A stretch of 64,000 nucleotides of DNA from positions 62,001 through 126,000 of the forward strand of contig CADBDA010000004.1 in the NCBI GenBank assembly GCA_902793295.1, in the 5' to 3' direction. Below are positions 1 to 8,313 of the stretch, one piece after another. Position 1 is the first letter of the stretch. Every line of letters begins with the position of its first letter. A program made the translations under genes and the position numbers. This stretch comes from an uncultured Bacteroidota bacterium. Lineage in GTDB: Bacteria > Bacteroidota > Bacteroidia > Bacteroidales > P3. The notes under the pieces are model-generated. The model ran no database searches, was not told where the DNA came from, and saw only the letters and a program-made list of their open reading frames with translations.

Positions 1-1
1 G

Positions 2-475
2 GTGGCTCAGGTCGACTACCGCTACTGGCAGGGTACCGACTACTTCACCAAGGAACAGACCGACGACCAGCTGATCCACGTGGGCCTGCTGCTTTATTTC
101 GGCACCAAAAAGATCAACCTCTTCCCCAGCGCGGCTGAGGGGGCTAAGTCGTTCAAGGACGTGCGCTTCTTCCCCAACGACGCTACCGTCGTCGAAAGCT
201 GGGAACCGATGCTCGATAGCTTGGCAACCTACTTGGTCGAAAACGAACGCCTCGAGGTGATGCTGCGGGGCTACTCCGACAATACGGGCACCGACGCCTA
301 CAACAAGGGGCTCTCGCGCCAACGGGCGGTCGAAATCAAAAAGAAACTGGTGGCGCGCGGCGTGCCCGATTTCCGCATCGAAATCGAGGCGAAGGGCAGC
401 GACGACCCTATCGGGGATAACAACACCTACGAGGGCCGCATCGCCAACAACCGCGTGGCTATCATCATACAGTAA
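2..475 (+). CDS. OmpA-family outer membrane protein, C-terminal part
   Basis: The gene is cut by the left window edge, so only the carboxyl part is visible. The last 70 or so residues match the OmpA C-terminal peptidoglycan-binding domain: an RGYSDNTG stretch, then YNKGLSRQRA and a final NNRVAI. This domain normally binds the diaminopimelate of peptidoglycan in the periplasm and ties the outer membrane to the wall. The residues before it (VGLLLYFGTKK) look like the end of a beta-barrel or linker. The GTG at base 2 is probably not the true start. The next gene begins 26 bases after the stop. Confidence 0.85.
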   Translation: MAQVDYRYWQGTDYFTKEQTDDQLIHVGLLLYFGTKKINLFPSAAEGAKSFKDVRFFPNDATVVESWEPMLDSLATYLVENERLEVMLRGYSDNTGTDAYNKGLSRQRAVEIKKKLVARGVPDFRIEIEAKGSDDPIGDNNTYEGRIANNRVAIIIQ

Positions 476-501
476 CTTTCCTTCCTCTCCGTCTTCTCTG
501 C

Positions 502-1458
502 ATGTCCAACAAGGAGCGATACAAACGCTTTTGTGAGTCGGCGGGCTCCCAGGTGCCGCTCTTCATGCAGCATTGGTGGATGGATACGGTCTGCTTCGGC
601 AAGTCGTGGGATGTGGCTTTGGCGCTCGACGGCGATCGCTTGTTGGGGGCTATGCCGTTCCTCTATGGCCGCAAATGGGGCTTGTCGTATGTCTTGCAGC
701 CGCAACTGACGCAGTTCTCGGGCCCGCTCTTCTGCTACCCTGACAATCTGTCTCCTTCACATCGTATCGACTTCGAAAACCGCACGGTGGCGCTCCTGCT
801 CGATCAGCTGGAAAGGCGCCGCTTGGCGTATGTGCTCATCCATTGCGCGCCGTCGGTGTCTAATTGGCTGCCGTTCTATTGGGCGGGGTTCAGCCAGACT
901 ACACGCTATACGTACCGCATCAACGACATCAGCGATCTGGACAGCCTCTTCCGGTCGTTCGACCTCCAAAAGCGTCAACGCAAAATCAACCGCTACGCCG
1001 ATTCTACATCGGTGCGCTTCGATATGGATCCGGCGGATTTCGCTGCGTTCCATGCGCGCTATTGGAACAGCAAGGGGAAGCGGGACTTGCTCTCGGCCGA
1101 TTTCATCGATCGGGTGTGCCGCACGGCTGTCAGTCGGGGTAACGGGCTCATCGCCTCGCTCCACGATACGCAAGGTAGGCTGCTGGCGGCACGTTTTGTG
1201 GCCTTCGACAGCGAATGCGCTTATGCGCTGCTCTCGGCGTCCGACCCATTGTTGCATCGCAGCGGTCACAACGAGATCCTTATCTGGCGCATCCTCCAGC
1301 ATCTCAGCGGCAAGTGCCGGGCGTTCGACTTCGAGGGGAGCATGGATCAGGGCATCGAATATTTCTATCGCTCTTTCGGTGCACAACAGACGCCGTTCTT
1401 CGCTCTGTCTAAGTGCAACAATCCGCTGTTCTCTCTTTTACTGAAAATCAAGAAGTGA
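502..1458 (+). CDS. GNAT-type (FemAB-like) N-acetyltransferase
   Basis: A 318-residue soluble protein. The carboxyl half carries the features of the FemAB-like/Acetyltransf_6 branch of the GNAT fold: an ARFVAFD strand, a conserved stretch that places several residues around SGHNEILIWRIL, and the typical FDFEGSM...IEYFYRSFGA ending. Such enzymes transfer acyl or aminoacyl groups from CoA or tRNA to wall, lipid or sugar substrates. The substrate cannot be told from sequence. The stop lies 4 bases before the next gene, a methyltransferase, so the two are probably co-transcribed and may act on the same product. Confidence 0.7.
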   Translation: MSNKERYKRFCESAGSQVPLFMQHWWMDTVCFGKSWDVALALDGDRLLGAMPFLYGRKWGLSYVLQPQLTQFSGPLFCYPDNLSPSHRIDFENRTVALLLDQLERRRLAYVLIHCAPSVSNWLPFYWAGFSQTTRYTYRINDISDLDSLFRSFDLQKRQRKINRYADSTSVRFDMDPADFAAFHARYWNSKGKRDLLSADFIDRVCRTAVSRGNGLIASLHDTQGRLLAARFVAFDSECAYALLSASDPLLHRSGHNEILIWRILQHLSGKCRAFDFEGSMDQGIEYFYRSFGAQQTPFFALSKCNNPLFSLLLKIKK

Positions 1459-1462
1459 TGCT

Positions 1463-2497
1463 ATGAATACGCCGAATGTCGTCCAACAGTCTTTGGCTGC
1501 CGAACTGGAACAGCTGTCGCTGGATAGCTTGTCGTTGTCTGCCTACAGCATCGGAGCGCTGCGTCGGGTGACTGTGGCGGCTGCTTATTATTTGGAAATC
1601 TATCGCTTCTGCCTGGAAAAGGCGCTGGATTGCTGCGGATGCTCGCCTCACGAAATGACCCTGGTCGACTATGGGGGTGGGCATGGGCTGCTTTCTGTGT
1701 TCGCCAAACGGCTGGGGTTCGCTCGGGTCATCTATATCGACACCAACGCGGACGCGCTCCATACGGTGCAGCAGCTGTCCTCCCGGTTGGGGGCTGGCCC
1801 GGATGTGGCTCTTCAGGGCGACGCGGATACACTGCGTGATTGGTGCCTCGAGCAGGGGGTGCGCCCGCAGGCGTTGCTGGCTATGGACGTCATCGAGCAT
1901 ATCTATGTGCTCGACGATTTCTTCGGGGCTATCCACGCCATCTCGCCGTCTATGACCATGGTCTTCACCACGGCTTCCACGCCGTTCAACAGCCGTGTGG
2001 TGCGTCGTCTCCACAACGCGATGTCGGCGGATGAGTATGGTCACCACGGTAAGCGGGGCTTCTATTCCTTGCGCCGCGATTACATCAAAAAAATGCATCC
2101 GGACATGCCGGAGAAACAGCTGGACTATTGGGCGGAAAATACGCGCGGTCTGACCTATGAGGATGTCGAACGTGCGGTCGAATCGCAGTCGCCCAATCTG
2201 CTGCTGGATCCCTACAACACGTGCGACCCGGCAACGGGCAGCTGGACCGAACGGATCTTGCCGGTCGACGACTATCGCCAGCTGCTGGCTCCCTACGGAT
2301 TCTCCCTCCAGCTGCTACCGGGCCGCTACAACGACCACCGCAGGGGCCCTAAAGAATGGGCCAGCCGCTACTACAACCGTCAAATCGACGCCACTGGCTT
2401 GCGCGACCCGGAAAACCGACGGGAACGTCGACGCTTCCGTCAGGCGCTCAAAGTGGCTCCCTTCATCTATCTTATCGCTACAGGTCATGAACATTAA
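1463..2497 (+). CDS. class I SAM-dependent methyltransferase
   Basis: A 344-residue protein with a Rossmann-type SAM-binding signature: motif I at residues 68-76 (VDYGGGHGL), an acidic motif II strand (YIDTNAD), and a DVIEHIYVLDDF segment typical of UbiE/COQ5-like methyltransferases. The carboxyl 150 residues are basic and do not resemble a known domain to me. The substrate is unknown. Its last 11 bases overlap the start of rlmH, and the upstream acetyltransferase ends 4 bases before it, which suggests one transcript. Confidence 0.75.
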   Translation: MNTPNVVQQSLAAELEQLSLDSLSLSAYSIGALRRVTVAAAYYLEIYRFCLEKALDCCGCSPHEMTLVDYGGGHGLLSVFAKRLGFARVIYIDTNADALHTVQQLSSRLGAGPDVALQGDADTLRDWCLEQGVRPQALLAMDVIEHIYVLDDFFGAIHAISPSMTMVFTTASTPFNSRVVRRLHNAMSADEYGHHGKRGFYSLRRDYIKKMHPDMPEKQLDYWAENTRGLTYEDVERAVESQSPNLLLDPYNTCDPATGSWTERILPVDDYRQLLAPYGFSLQLLPGRYNDHRRGPKEWASRYYNRQIDATGLRDPENRRERRRFRQALKVAPFIYLIATGHEH

Positions 2498-2960
2498 ATT
2501 GCTGGTGGTCGGAAAGACCGATGCCAAATACCTGCAGGAGGGTATCGCGCTCTATGTCGATCGGCTGAAACATTACGTCAACTTCGAACTGGTGGTCATC
2601 CCGGCTCTCAAGGACCAAAGGGGGGCTTCCCCCGACGAGGTCAAGGAGCGCGAGGCGTCGCTGTTGCTCAAACATCTCGAAAAGTGCGACCGGGTGGTGC
2701 TGCTCGACGAACACGGCGGCCACTACGGCTCCGTGGCGTTCTCCAACTATCTGCAAAAACAGATGAACGCGGGCGTGCGCAACCTCTGCTTCGTGGTGGG
2801 CGGCGCTTTCGGATTCGCTCCATCTGTCTATAAGGCGGCTCACGACAAACTATCCCTTTCCGACATGACCTTCAACCACCAGATGGTCCGCCTCTTCTTC
2901 GTCGAACAACTCTACCGCGCCTTCACCATCCTCCACCACGAACCCTACCACAACGAATAA
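2487..2960 (+). CDS. rlmH: 23S rRNA (pseudouridine1915-N3)-methyltransferase RlmH
   Basis: A 157-residue SPOUT-fold enzyme that methylates pseudouridine 1915 in helix 69 of 23S rRNA. The start MNIKLLVVGK, the knot-forming glycine stretch FVVGGAFGF (residues 102-110) and the carboxyl end RAF...PYHNE are all diagnostic, and the length is normal. I placed the start at the ATG at 2487, not at an upstream in-frame codon, because only this gives the conserved amino terminus. It overlaps the preceding methyltransferase by 11 bases, so translation is probably coupled. Confidence 0.95.
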   Translation: MNIKLLVVGKTDAKYLQEGIALYVDRLKHYVNFELVVIPALKDQRGASPDEVKEREASLLLKHLEKCDRVVLLDEHGGHYGSVAFSNYLQKQMNAGVRNLCFVVGGAFGFAPSVYKAAHDKLSLSDMTFNHQMVRLFFVEQLYRAFTILHHEPYHNE

Positions 2961-2981
2961 ACCTCTCCGCCCATTCTCCCC

Positions 2982-3098
2982 ATTCTCACAACCTACCCCT
3001 TTCCCACAATCTACCCCATTTCCACAATCTACCCCATTCCCACAATCTACCCCATTCACCCCATTCACCCCATTTACCCCATTCCCACAACCTACACT
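2982..3098. repeat. 18-base tandem repeat array in the rlmH downstream region
   Basis: Five imperfect copies of an 18-base unit close to ATTCCCACAATCTACCCC start at 2982, 3000, 3018, 3036 and 3081. Between the fourth and fifth sit three 9-base half units (ATTCACCCC type, 3054-3080). The strand is very C-rich and G-poor. No gene is supported here. The array occupies part of the 297-base gap between rlmH and the next gene. Confidence 0.85.
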
Positions 3099-3173
3099 CT
3101 TTCCCCACAACCAATACCCTCTTCCCACTCCTTCCGGCTTTCTGTCGTCAATAGTTAAATTAGGCGGCATTTG

Positions 3174-3204
3174 TTTGCTTCTTTCAAAATATTTCGTAAC
3201 TTTG
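3174..3204 (+). promoter_or_regulatory. Bacteroidota-type promoter of the DRTGG gene
   Basis: TTTG at 3174-3177, a 19-base spacer and TAACTTTG at 3197-3204 match the Bacteroidota sigma consensus (TTTG, 19-21 bases, TAnnTTTG). The start codon of the DRTGG protein lies 53 bases downstream. Confidence 0.75.
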
Positions 3205-3257
3205 TACTTCAGTTGTAAATCTTAATCTGATTGTAAATAATTAAAAACAAGTATAAT

Positions 3258-3593
3258 ATGAAAGTAAAAGATATTGTTGATGCACTGAACCTGAAGGTTC
3301 TCTCGGGTGCTGAAGGTCTGGATCGCGAAGTCGAAGGTTGCTATGTCTCTGATTTGCTCAGCGATGTGATGGGTAATGCCGATATGGGCAATATCTGGGT
3401 GACTTTGCAAACCCACAAAAACGTGATGGCTATCGCTTCCCTCAAGGAACTGGCAGCCGTCATCTTGGTCAAAGGTCAGTCGGCTAGCGAAGATACCTTG
3501 AACCAGAGCAACGAAGAGGGCATCCCGTTCCTCTCCACTGAGGAGGAAACCTTCGATACGGCTGGCAAAATCTATCAGCTGCTGCATCAGTAA
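3258..3593 (+). CDS. DRTGG domain protein
   Basis: A 111-residue protein resembling the stand-alone DRTGG domain: it opens with MKVKDIVDALNLKVLSGAEG and contains the strand pattern GCYVSDLLSDVM...GNIWVTLQTH and AAVILVKGQ. DRTGG domains also occur in HPr kinase- and CBS-linked proteins and are thought to be regulatory. The molecular role is not established. In anaerobes such proteins often lie with PHP-domain and iron-hydrogenase genes, and here a PHP protein follows within 81 bases. No hydrogenase subunit is in the window. Confidence 0.75.
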   Translation: MKVKDIVDALNLKVLSGAEGLDREVEGCYVSDLLSDVMGNADMGNIWVTLQTHKNVMAIASLKELAAVILVKGQSASEDTLNQSNEEGIPFLSTEEETFDTAGKIYQLLHQ

Positions 3594-3674
3594 TTCGCTT
3601 AACCGCTATTCCGCGACTCCCTTCGGCGACGGCTCGTCTGTCCTGTTGTGGAGCCGCCTTCGCTTTTCGTAACT

Positions 3675-4460
3675 ATGGAAGAGTCCCTACACCCTTACAA
3701 GGCGGATCTGCACATCCATACGGTGCTTTCTCCCTGTGGCGACTTGGAGATGAGCCCTACGGCTATCGTCAAGCATGCGCTGGCTCGTGGGTTGGATATG
3801 ATTGCCATCTCCGACCACAACACGACGCGTCAGGTGAAGGTTACCCAGCAGCTGGGCCGACAAGAGGGCCTCTTTGTGCTGGGTGGGGTGGAGGTGACTT
3901 CCCAAGAGGAGGCGCATTGTCTCTGCTATTTCGCCGATGAGGCGCAATTGGATGCCTTCCAGGAATTCCTCGATGCGCACCTGCCGCCAATCCCCAACGA
4001 TGAGGACAAATTTGGCTACCAGCTGATCGTCGACGAAAACGAGGAAATCGTCGGTGAGGAGGAATACCACTTGCTCAACGCTATCGATGTGGATATCGAT
4101 GGCATCTACGACGAGGTGCACCGCATCGGGGGCCTCTTCGTACCGGCTCATATCAACAAGGGCACTACTTCGCTGATCAGCCAGCTGGGCTTCGTCCCTC
4201 CCGATCTGCGCGCCGATGGGCTGGAAATCAACTTCCGCACCACCAAAGAGGAAGTCTTGAAAAAAGCGGCCTACCTCAAACGCTTCAACTTCATCACCGA
4301 TAGCGATGCGCACTTCATCGACAACGTGGGCGATGTCTACAATGTGATCTACATGGCGCACCGCAATTTCGACGAGTTCCGTAAAGCGCTGCATGGTGAG
4401 GATGGACGTTATATCGACACGATGTATTTCCGCGAACACAAACTGCCTAGAATCAAGTGA
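3675..4460 (+). CDS. PHP domain metal-dependent phosphoesterase
   Basis: A 261-residue PHP-domain protein of the TrpH type. The first metal-binding motif is DLHIHTVLSPCG (residues 11-22), followed by ISDHN, and the late motif TDSDAHF near residue 212; these give the histidines and aspartates that hold two or three metal ions. Family members are phosphatases or nucleases, but the substrate here is unknown. I chose the ATG at 3675; a GTG at 3648 in the same frame is possible. It follows the DRTGG gene closely and probably shares its promoter. Confidence 0.82.
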   Translation: MEESLHPYKADLHIHTVLSPCGDLEMSPTAIVKHALARGLDMIAISDHNTTRQVKVTQQLGRQEGLFVLGGVEVTSQEEAHCLCYFADEAQLDAFQEFLDAHLPPIPNDEDKFGYQLIVDENEEIVGEEEYHLLNAIDVDIDGIYDEVHRIGGLFVPAHINKGTTSLISQLGFVPPDLRADGLEINFRTTKEEVLKKAAYLKRFNFITDSDAHFIDNVGDVYNVIYMAHRNFDEFRKALHGEDGRYIDTMYFREHKLPRIK

Positions 4461-4541
4461 CGTGATTGCATCCCCTCCGGCAGTGGGTGTCCGTGAACCG
4501 CGACCCCTCCGGCAATCGTCTGCCGTTGCTTCCCAAACAAT

Positions 4542-4576
4542 AAGGGGTCGTCCTGCTCCAGGACGACCCCTTTTTT
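4542..4576 (+). terminator. rho-independent terminator after the PHP gene
   Basis: A 12-base-pair stem (GGGGTCGTCCTG at 4544-4555 with its complement at 4559-4570), a 3-base loop and six T residues. It lies 84 bases after the PHP stop and separates it from the convergent B12 operon. Confidence 0.93.
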
Positions 4577-4644
4577 GTGCTGTACAGATACGGGCGTTAA
4601 GTCCGCTTGTTTTTCTGCAGCCTATTGGCTGTTGGATAATCGGA

Positions 4645-5709
4645 TCAATTGAAAGCGAAACGTGTGGAATGTCCGTTGGCGGGATCCACCGTCTCCAGGC
4701 TGTTGCTGAAGGTCACGGTGATGTAGGCCTTTCCTTTGTAGAGTATCATGTCTTGTGCAACGTCACCAAGTCCGCTGTTGTTGCTCTGGCTGAAGAAGTT
4801 GACAATGTGGTTGTTGGTGGCAAAATCGAGTTTGCTGACTTCTGCGTTGTTGACTCCCCAGGCGCCTTCGTTGAGTACCAGCAGTTGGTCGGCGTTGATG
4901 GCCACTGCTTTCGAGGGCAGACTGTTCAGCTGGATGGCTTCTCCTTGTGTCTCTCCGGCGTTGTTGAATCGGTAGCAGTCTCCGTTGGCGACATAGTTGC
5001 CGTCGGTGAGGACGATGATGTCTCCGTTGTTGGGGTTCACATTGATGCCGTAGGGGTTGTCGTTGGCACTCCAGCTGGTCAGTATTTGGGTTGACTGCAG
5101 GGTGCTTCCGTCTATCTTGTAGAATGCCAGTGTGCCGTAAGGACTGGTGTATCCGTATATGTCGCCTTCGTAGACGTCAAAGTTGTACAGGGTCTCATTC
5201 AGTGGGGTGATTTCCTTGTTGTCGGTGTTCATCACATAGGTGCCGCCAAAATCGGTGCTGTAGTTGCCCAACGTGTTGTAGACGATGTGGTTGCCATCGA
5301 GCTTTTTCACCTTAGCGGGGTTGACGCCGACAGTGACGCTGTCCACCAGCTTGAAGCTGGCTATGTCTACCACATAGAGTTTGTTGTCATAGGTGTAGTT
5401 GTAGTTTTCGTCCGAAATGCTGCTGCTGGCAATGTAGAGCTTTCCGTCAACGGCAGCAATGCCTTCGGGGTGGAACTTCCCAAGGTTGCAGATGCCGGTA
5501 ATGGCTTTCTGCTCAATGTCGTAACGTACCACCGAGATGGGGTAGTAGCAGGTGATGTAGAGGTTGTCGCCCTCTGCTGCTATGTAGCGGGGGTTCTCCA
5601 CGCTGACATTGATGGGCTCGTTCTTCTCTTCCTCTTTGCACGAGGTGAACGTTAGTGTGCTGGTGGCCAGCACTGCGGTGAATAGAATTTTCCAAAATGT
5701 TTTCTTCAT
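4645..5709 (-). CDS. btuG: BtuG-like surface lipoprotein, beta-propeller, vitamin B12 binding
   Basis: A 354-residue lipoprotein with a signal peptide and lipobox ending at Cys24 (TFTSC), then an acidic EEEK stretch that fits the Bacteroidota lipoprotein export signal. The body is a repeated beta-sheet pattern of YVTN/DUF5074 type, for example LYVVDIASFKLVDSVTVG and YGINVNPNNGDIIVLTDG, as expected for a propeller. BtuG proteins of Bacteroides are such propellers: they capture corrinoids with very high affinity on the cell surface and sit over BtuB. The gene starts 23 bases after the btuB-like gene and falls under the same cobalamin riboswitch. The name is inferred from fold and context. Confidence 0.78.
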   Translation of the reverse strand: MKKTFWKILFTAVLATSTLTFTSCKEEEKNEPINVSVENPRYIAAEGDNLYITCYYPISVVRYDIEQKAITGICNLGKFHPEGIAAVDGKLYIASSSISDENYNYTYDNKLYVVDIASFKLVDSVTVGVNPAKVKKLDGNHIVYNTLGNYSTDFGGTYVMNTDNKEITPLNETLYNFDVYEGDIYGYTSPYGTLAFYKIDGSTLQSTQILTSWSANDNPYGINVNPNNGDIIVLTDGNYVANGDCYRFNNAGETQGEAIQLNSLPSKAVAINADQLLVLNEGAWGVNNAEVSKLDFATNNHIVNFFSQSNNSGLGDVAQDMILYKGKAYITVTFSNSLETVDPANGHSTRFAFN

Positions 5710-5732
5710 GATTGTGTGTTTTTATTGTTTTG

Positions 5733-7787
5733 TTACATTTTTACTTCCAGTTTGATTCGGAAATTCCGACCCATCATGGGGTAGGAGCGGACCACTTCGT
5801 ACTGCACGTCGAAGATGTTGAGCACCTGGGCTTGCAGTCGCACGTCGCAGAATCCCAGTTCGAAGGTCCGGTCTATCGTGATCCCTTGGTCGGTATAGGC
5901 GGCCATTCGGCTGTCGTCGCTGTTTTGCTGCATATAGTAGCGCTCGCCTACGACCATACAGTTGTATCCGACATTCACCCAGGGGGTCTTGAGGTAGAGC
6001 GTCAGTCCGCCGCTGTGCAGCGGGGTGTAGGGTATCTGGTGGCCGTAGGTCTTGGGTTCGTTGGGGTCGCTGTGGTCCAATGCTCGCTGATAACTGTATG
6101 TCACTGTGGTGCTCAGACTGTATCGCTCCCATTCCCAGTCCATGGTGGCTTTGACGTCGAGTCCGGTGATGTCCACCAACCCCAGATTCATTGTCGACCA
6201 GAGGAACATGTTCTGTCGGGGAACGGCGATGATTTTGTCTTTCACACGGTTGCGATAACCGTCGATGGTCAGCGAATAGTAGCGCTGCGATAACGAATCT
6301 TTGCTGTATCGCACTGCCAGAGGCAGCGTGATGCCGATGTTGTACTGTGTGGCGCACTCGGGGTGGAGGGTGTCGAGGGGCATCACGAAGTAGTACATCT
6401 CGTTGAAATTGGGCACACGATAGGTCTCTTTATAGAAATAGCGGAGCCGCAAATTGTACTTCTCCATTGGCTTGAAACTGATGCCCACATAGGGCGACAG
6501 GCGCCGGTAGCGGATGTCGGCGGGGTTGTCGCAGGCTTTCTCGTCGACCACTGTGGCCAGCAGATTGCCTTTGATGTTCATTCGCCGATGGTTGTATTGC
6601 AGGGCGAGTACGTTGAGCAGCGTAGTGCGGTTCACTTGGCTGTTGCGATTCAGGTTGCTCTCCAGTGCGGTCAGCGCCGCATCCGACGACAGCGATGCGC
6701 TGAACCCTTTCAGGGGGGTCCACAGCAGCGTGCCGGAAAGGTAGCCTTCCTGTTGGTTGTATTCGTTTTTCAGATATCGGGTGATCGTGGGGGCGTGAAA
6801 GTCCTCGTAAAGGTCGGTGGTGTACTGGTATTTGCCTATCAGCTGGAAACTGATCTTTGGGTGGGTCTCCCGATAGCGCACCTGGGCGAAGAACAGCTGT
6901 TCCTTGGTGTCTTCCGATCCTTTGCTGGCATAAAAAATCACGGGACCGGGTAGCTCGTGGTAGCCTTGCACGTAATGGGCCTTTGCGGTGAGCTGGCGGT
7001 TGGCGCTGATGTCGTAAAAAAGGTTCAGGTCGCCGGTGGCCAGCCACATGGCGGAATGTTCGCGACGTTCGCGCGATTGGTTCCCGTTGTGGTCGTTGGT
7101 ATAGTAGAGGGTGAAGGGATAGTCGCCGTCGCTCCTCAGGTAGTTCCCCCAGAAGGTCATTGTCAGACGCCGCCCCATTCGGCGGTCGATGGAGAGGGTG
7201 GGGGAGAGAAGTCCGAAACTGCCGCCTTCCAACCCTAGTCGCAGTTGGGTGCGCTGACCGGGCATGAAAAGGGGCTGGCGGGTCTCCATGTTGATGATGT
7301 TGCCGGCAGCAGTGGCTCGCGCCGATAGCAGCATCTCTTCCTGCTGCCCGTTGCTCAGACTGATGTACGCGCTGTTGCCTACCATGTAGCGTCCCAAGTC
7401 TACCTGTCCGTTCTGACAGTCGTTCACCGCTACTCCGTCGATGGTGAGGGTGCTGAATTGGCTGCCCAATCCGCGGGCCGACATGGTCTTCATGCCGCCC
7501 ACTCCTCCATAGTCTCGCAGCGTTACTCCGGCCATCTGCTTCACGGCGTCGCTCAACAACACGGCACCGGTGCGTTCTATCTTTTCGATATCAACTACTT
7601 GTACGGGGGCTTGTGACAGGGTGGCCGATGGCTTGCGTCCGCCGCTTATCACTACGGGCTCCAAATGCTGACGCTGCGTGGATCGCGTCGTGTCTTGTGC
7701 CGACAGCGGCACTGCGGATAGCATTCCTATCAGAACGATCCATAAACAGCGTTGCGTGGTGTGTGATGTTATTCTTCTGTTTCTCAT
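5733..7787 (-). CDS. btuB: BtuB-like TonB-dependent cobalamin receptor
   Basis: A 684-residue outer-membrane receptor. A signal peptide (ending near SAQ, residue 31) is followed by a plug domain (QAPVQVVDIEKIERTG, then the ARGLGSQFSTLTIDGVAVND core) and a beta-barrel ending in FRIKLEVKM, with the usual alternating aromatic and charged residues. It probably imports cobalamin or other corrinoids, driven by TonB. That substrate is inferred from the cobalamin riboswitch just upstream and the BtuG-like partner downstream. The ATG at 7787 is the only start near the riboswitch end. Confidence 0.85.
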   Translation of the reverse strand: MRNRRITSHTTQRCLWIVLIGMLSAVPLSAQDTTRSTQRQHLEPVVISGGRKPSATLSQAPVQVVDIEKIERTGAVLLSDAVKQMAGVTLRDYGGVGGMKTMSARGLGSQFSTLTIDGVAVNDCQNGQVDLGRYMVGNSAYISLSNGQQEEMLLSARATAAGNIINMETRQPLFMPGQRTQLRLGLEGGSFGLLSPTLSIDRRMGRRLTMTFWGNYLRSDGDYPFTLYYTNDHNGNQSRERREHSAMWLATGDLNLFYDISANRQLTAKAHYVQGYHELPGPVIFYASKGSEDTKEQLFFAQVRYRETHPKISFQLIGKYQYTTDLYEDFHAPTITRYLKNEYNQQEGYLSGTLLWTPLKGFSASLSSDAALTALESNLNRNSQVNRTTLLNVLALQYNHRRMNIKGNLLATVVDEKACDNPADIRYRRLSPYVGISFKPMEKYNLRLRYFYKETYRVPNFNEMYYFVMPLDTLHPECATQYNIGITLPLAVRYSKDSLSQRYYSLTIDGYRNRVKDKIIAVPRQNMFLWSTMNLGLVDITGLDVKATMDWEWERYSLSTTVTYSYQRALDHSDPNEPKTYGHQIPYTPLHSGGLTLYLKTPWVNVGYNCMVVGERYYMQQNSDDSRMAAYTDQGITIDRTFELGFCDVRLQAQVLNIFDVQYEVVRSYPMMGRNFRIKLEVKM

Positions 7788-7849
7788 AAAATTATCGCTC
7801 TTTCCTCGAGAGCCGTTGGCCGATGGGTCGGCGTCTTGATAATTTGTTG

Positions 7850-8004
7850 CTATCTGGCAGGTCTTCTGACTTGTTCCGGCATCCTGAACCTTCCCATGCG
7901 TCTGTGGCGACGCACAGTGGTTTGTGGGGCAGGCTGCGTAGTGTGGAACTTACAGCAGCGGGACTGTCAATGAATTTCACATTGTTCCCTTTTGACACCT
8001 AATT
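7850..8004 (-). promoter_or_regulatory. cobalamin (B12) riboswitch
   Basis: Read on the minus strand, this leader carries the conserved blocks of the adenosylcobalamin riboswitch in the right order: GGGAACAATGTGAAATTC, then GACAGTCCCGC and GCTGTAAG (near 7950-7975), a GGGAAGG block, and the B12 box AGTCAGAAGACCTGCC at 7857-7872. It lies 63 bases before the btuB-like start. Binding of cobalamin normally shuts off such transporter operons by hiding the ribosome site or causing termination. I cannot decide which of the two applies here. Confidence 0.93.
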
Positions 8005-8064
8005 GGCTGACGAATAACACTTAGTGGGTTGTTCTCTTCGGCGTTTCGGTGACCAAATGCGTTG

Positions 8065-8072
8065 CAAAAGTA
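8065..8072 (-). promoter_or_regulatory. -7 box of the btuB-btuG operon
   Basis: TACTTTTG on the minus strand matches the TAnnTTTG box. It lies about 60 bases upstream of the riboswitch, in the right place to start its transcript. No clear -33 element is seen at the usual distance. Confidence 0.65.
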
Positions 8073-8313
8073 CTAATATTTTTACAATTGGCTGTCGTCG
8101 CACAAAAAAATAGTGGCATTATCGCTGCCGTCTTCTTGTCTGTCGCCTGTTCGGATAAACGGGGAATTGTTCACCGTCAAAGCGCGCCGTTGCTACCCCT
8201 CAATCGTGAAAAAATCATAATTCCGTACGCGCTTGCGACCTCGTCAGACAATAAAAGATTTGAAGCTGCGTTTTAGGGGCTATATTAATTGAATAAAGGA
8301 AAGGAATAAAAAA
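8073..8313. other. intergenic stretch without a recognised gene
   Basis: This stretch lies between the btuB promoter and the zinc metallopeptidase gene. No open frame, RNA fold or full promoter is evident. It presumably holds the upstream control region of the metallopeptidase gene. Confidence 0.5.

Noticed and set aside
2157..2486. Extended amino terminus of RlmH
   Set aside because: The extra 110 residues are the methyltransferase gene read in another frame; the conserved RlmH start is at 2487.
2982..3098. CRISPR array
   Set aside because: The units are short, directly joined and carry no unique spacers; no cas genes are present.
2850..3170. An open frame on the minus strand rich in Gly-Asn-Val
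   Set aside because: It is a translation of the 18-base tandem repeat and of the end of rlmH in the wrong strand.
7792..7998. A 68-codon open frame upstream of btuB
   Set aside because: It lies across the cobalamin riboswitch; the conserved RNA blocks explain the sequence and the protein has no known features.
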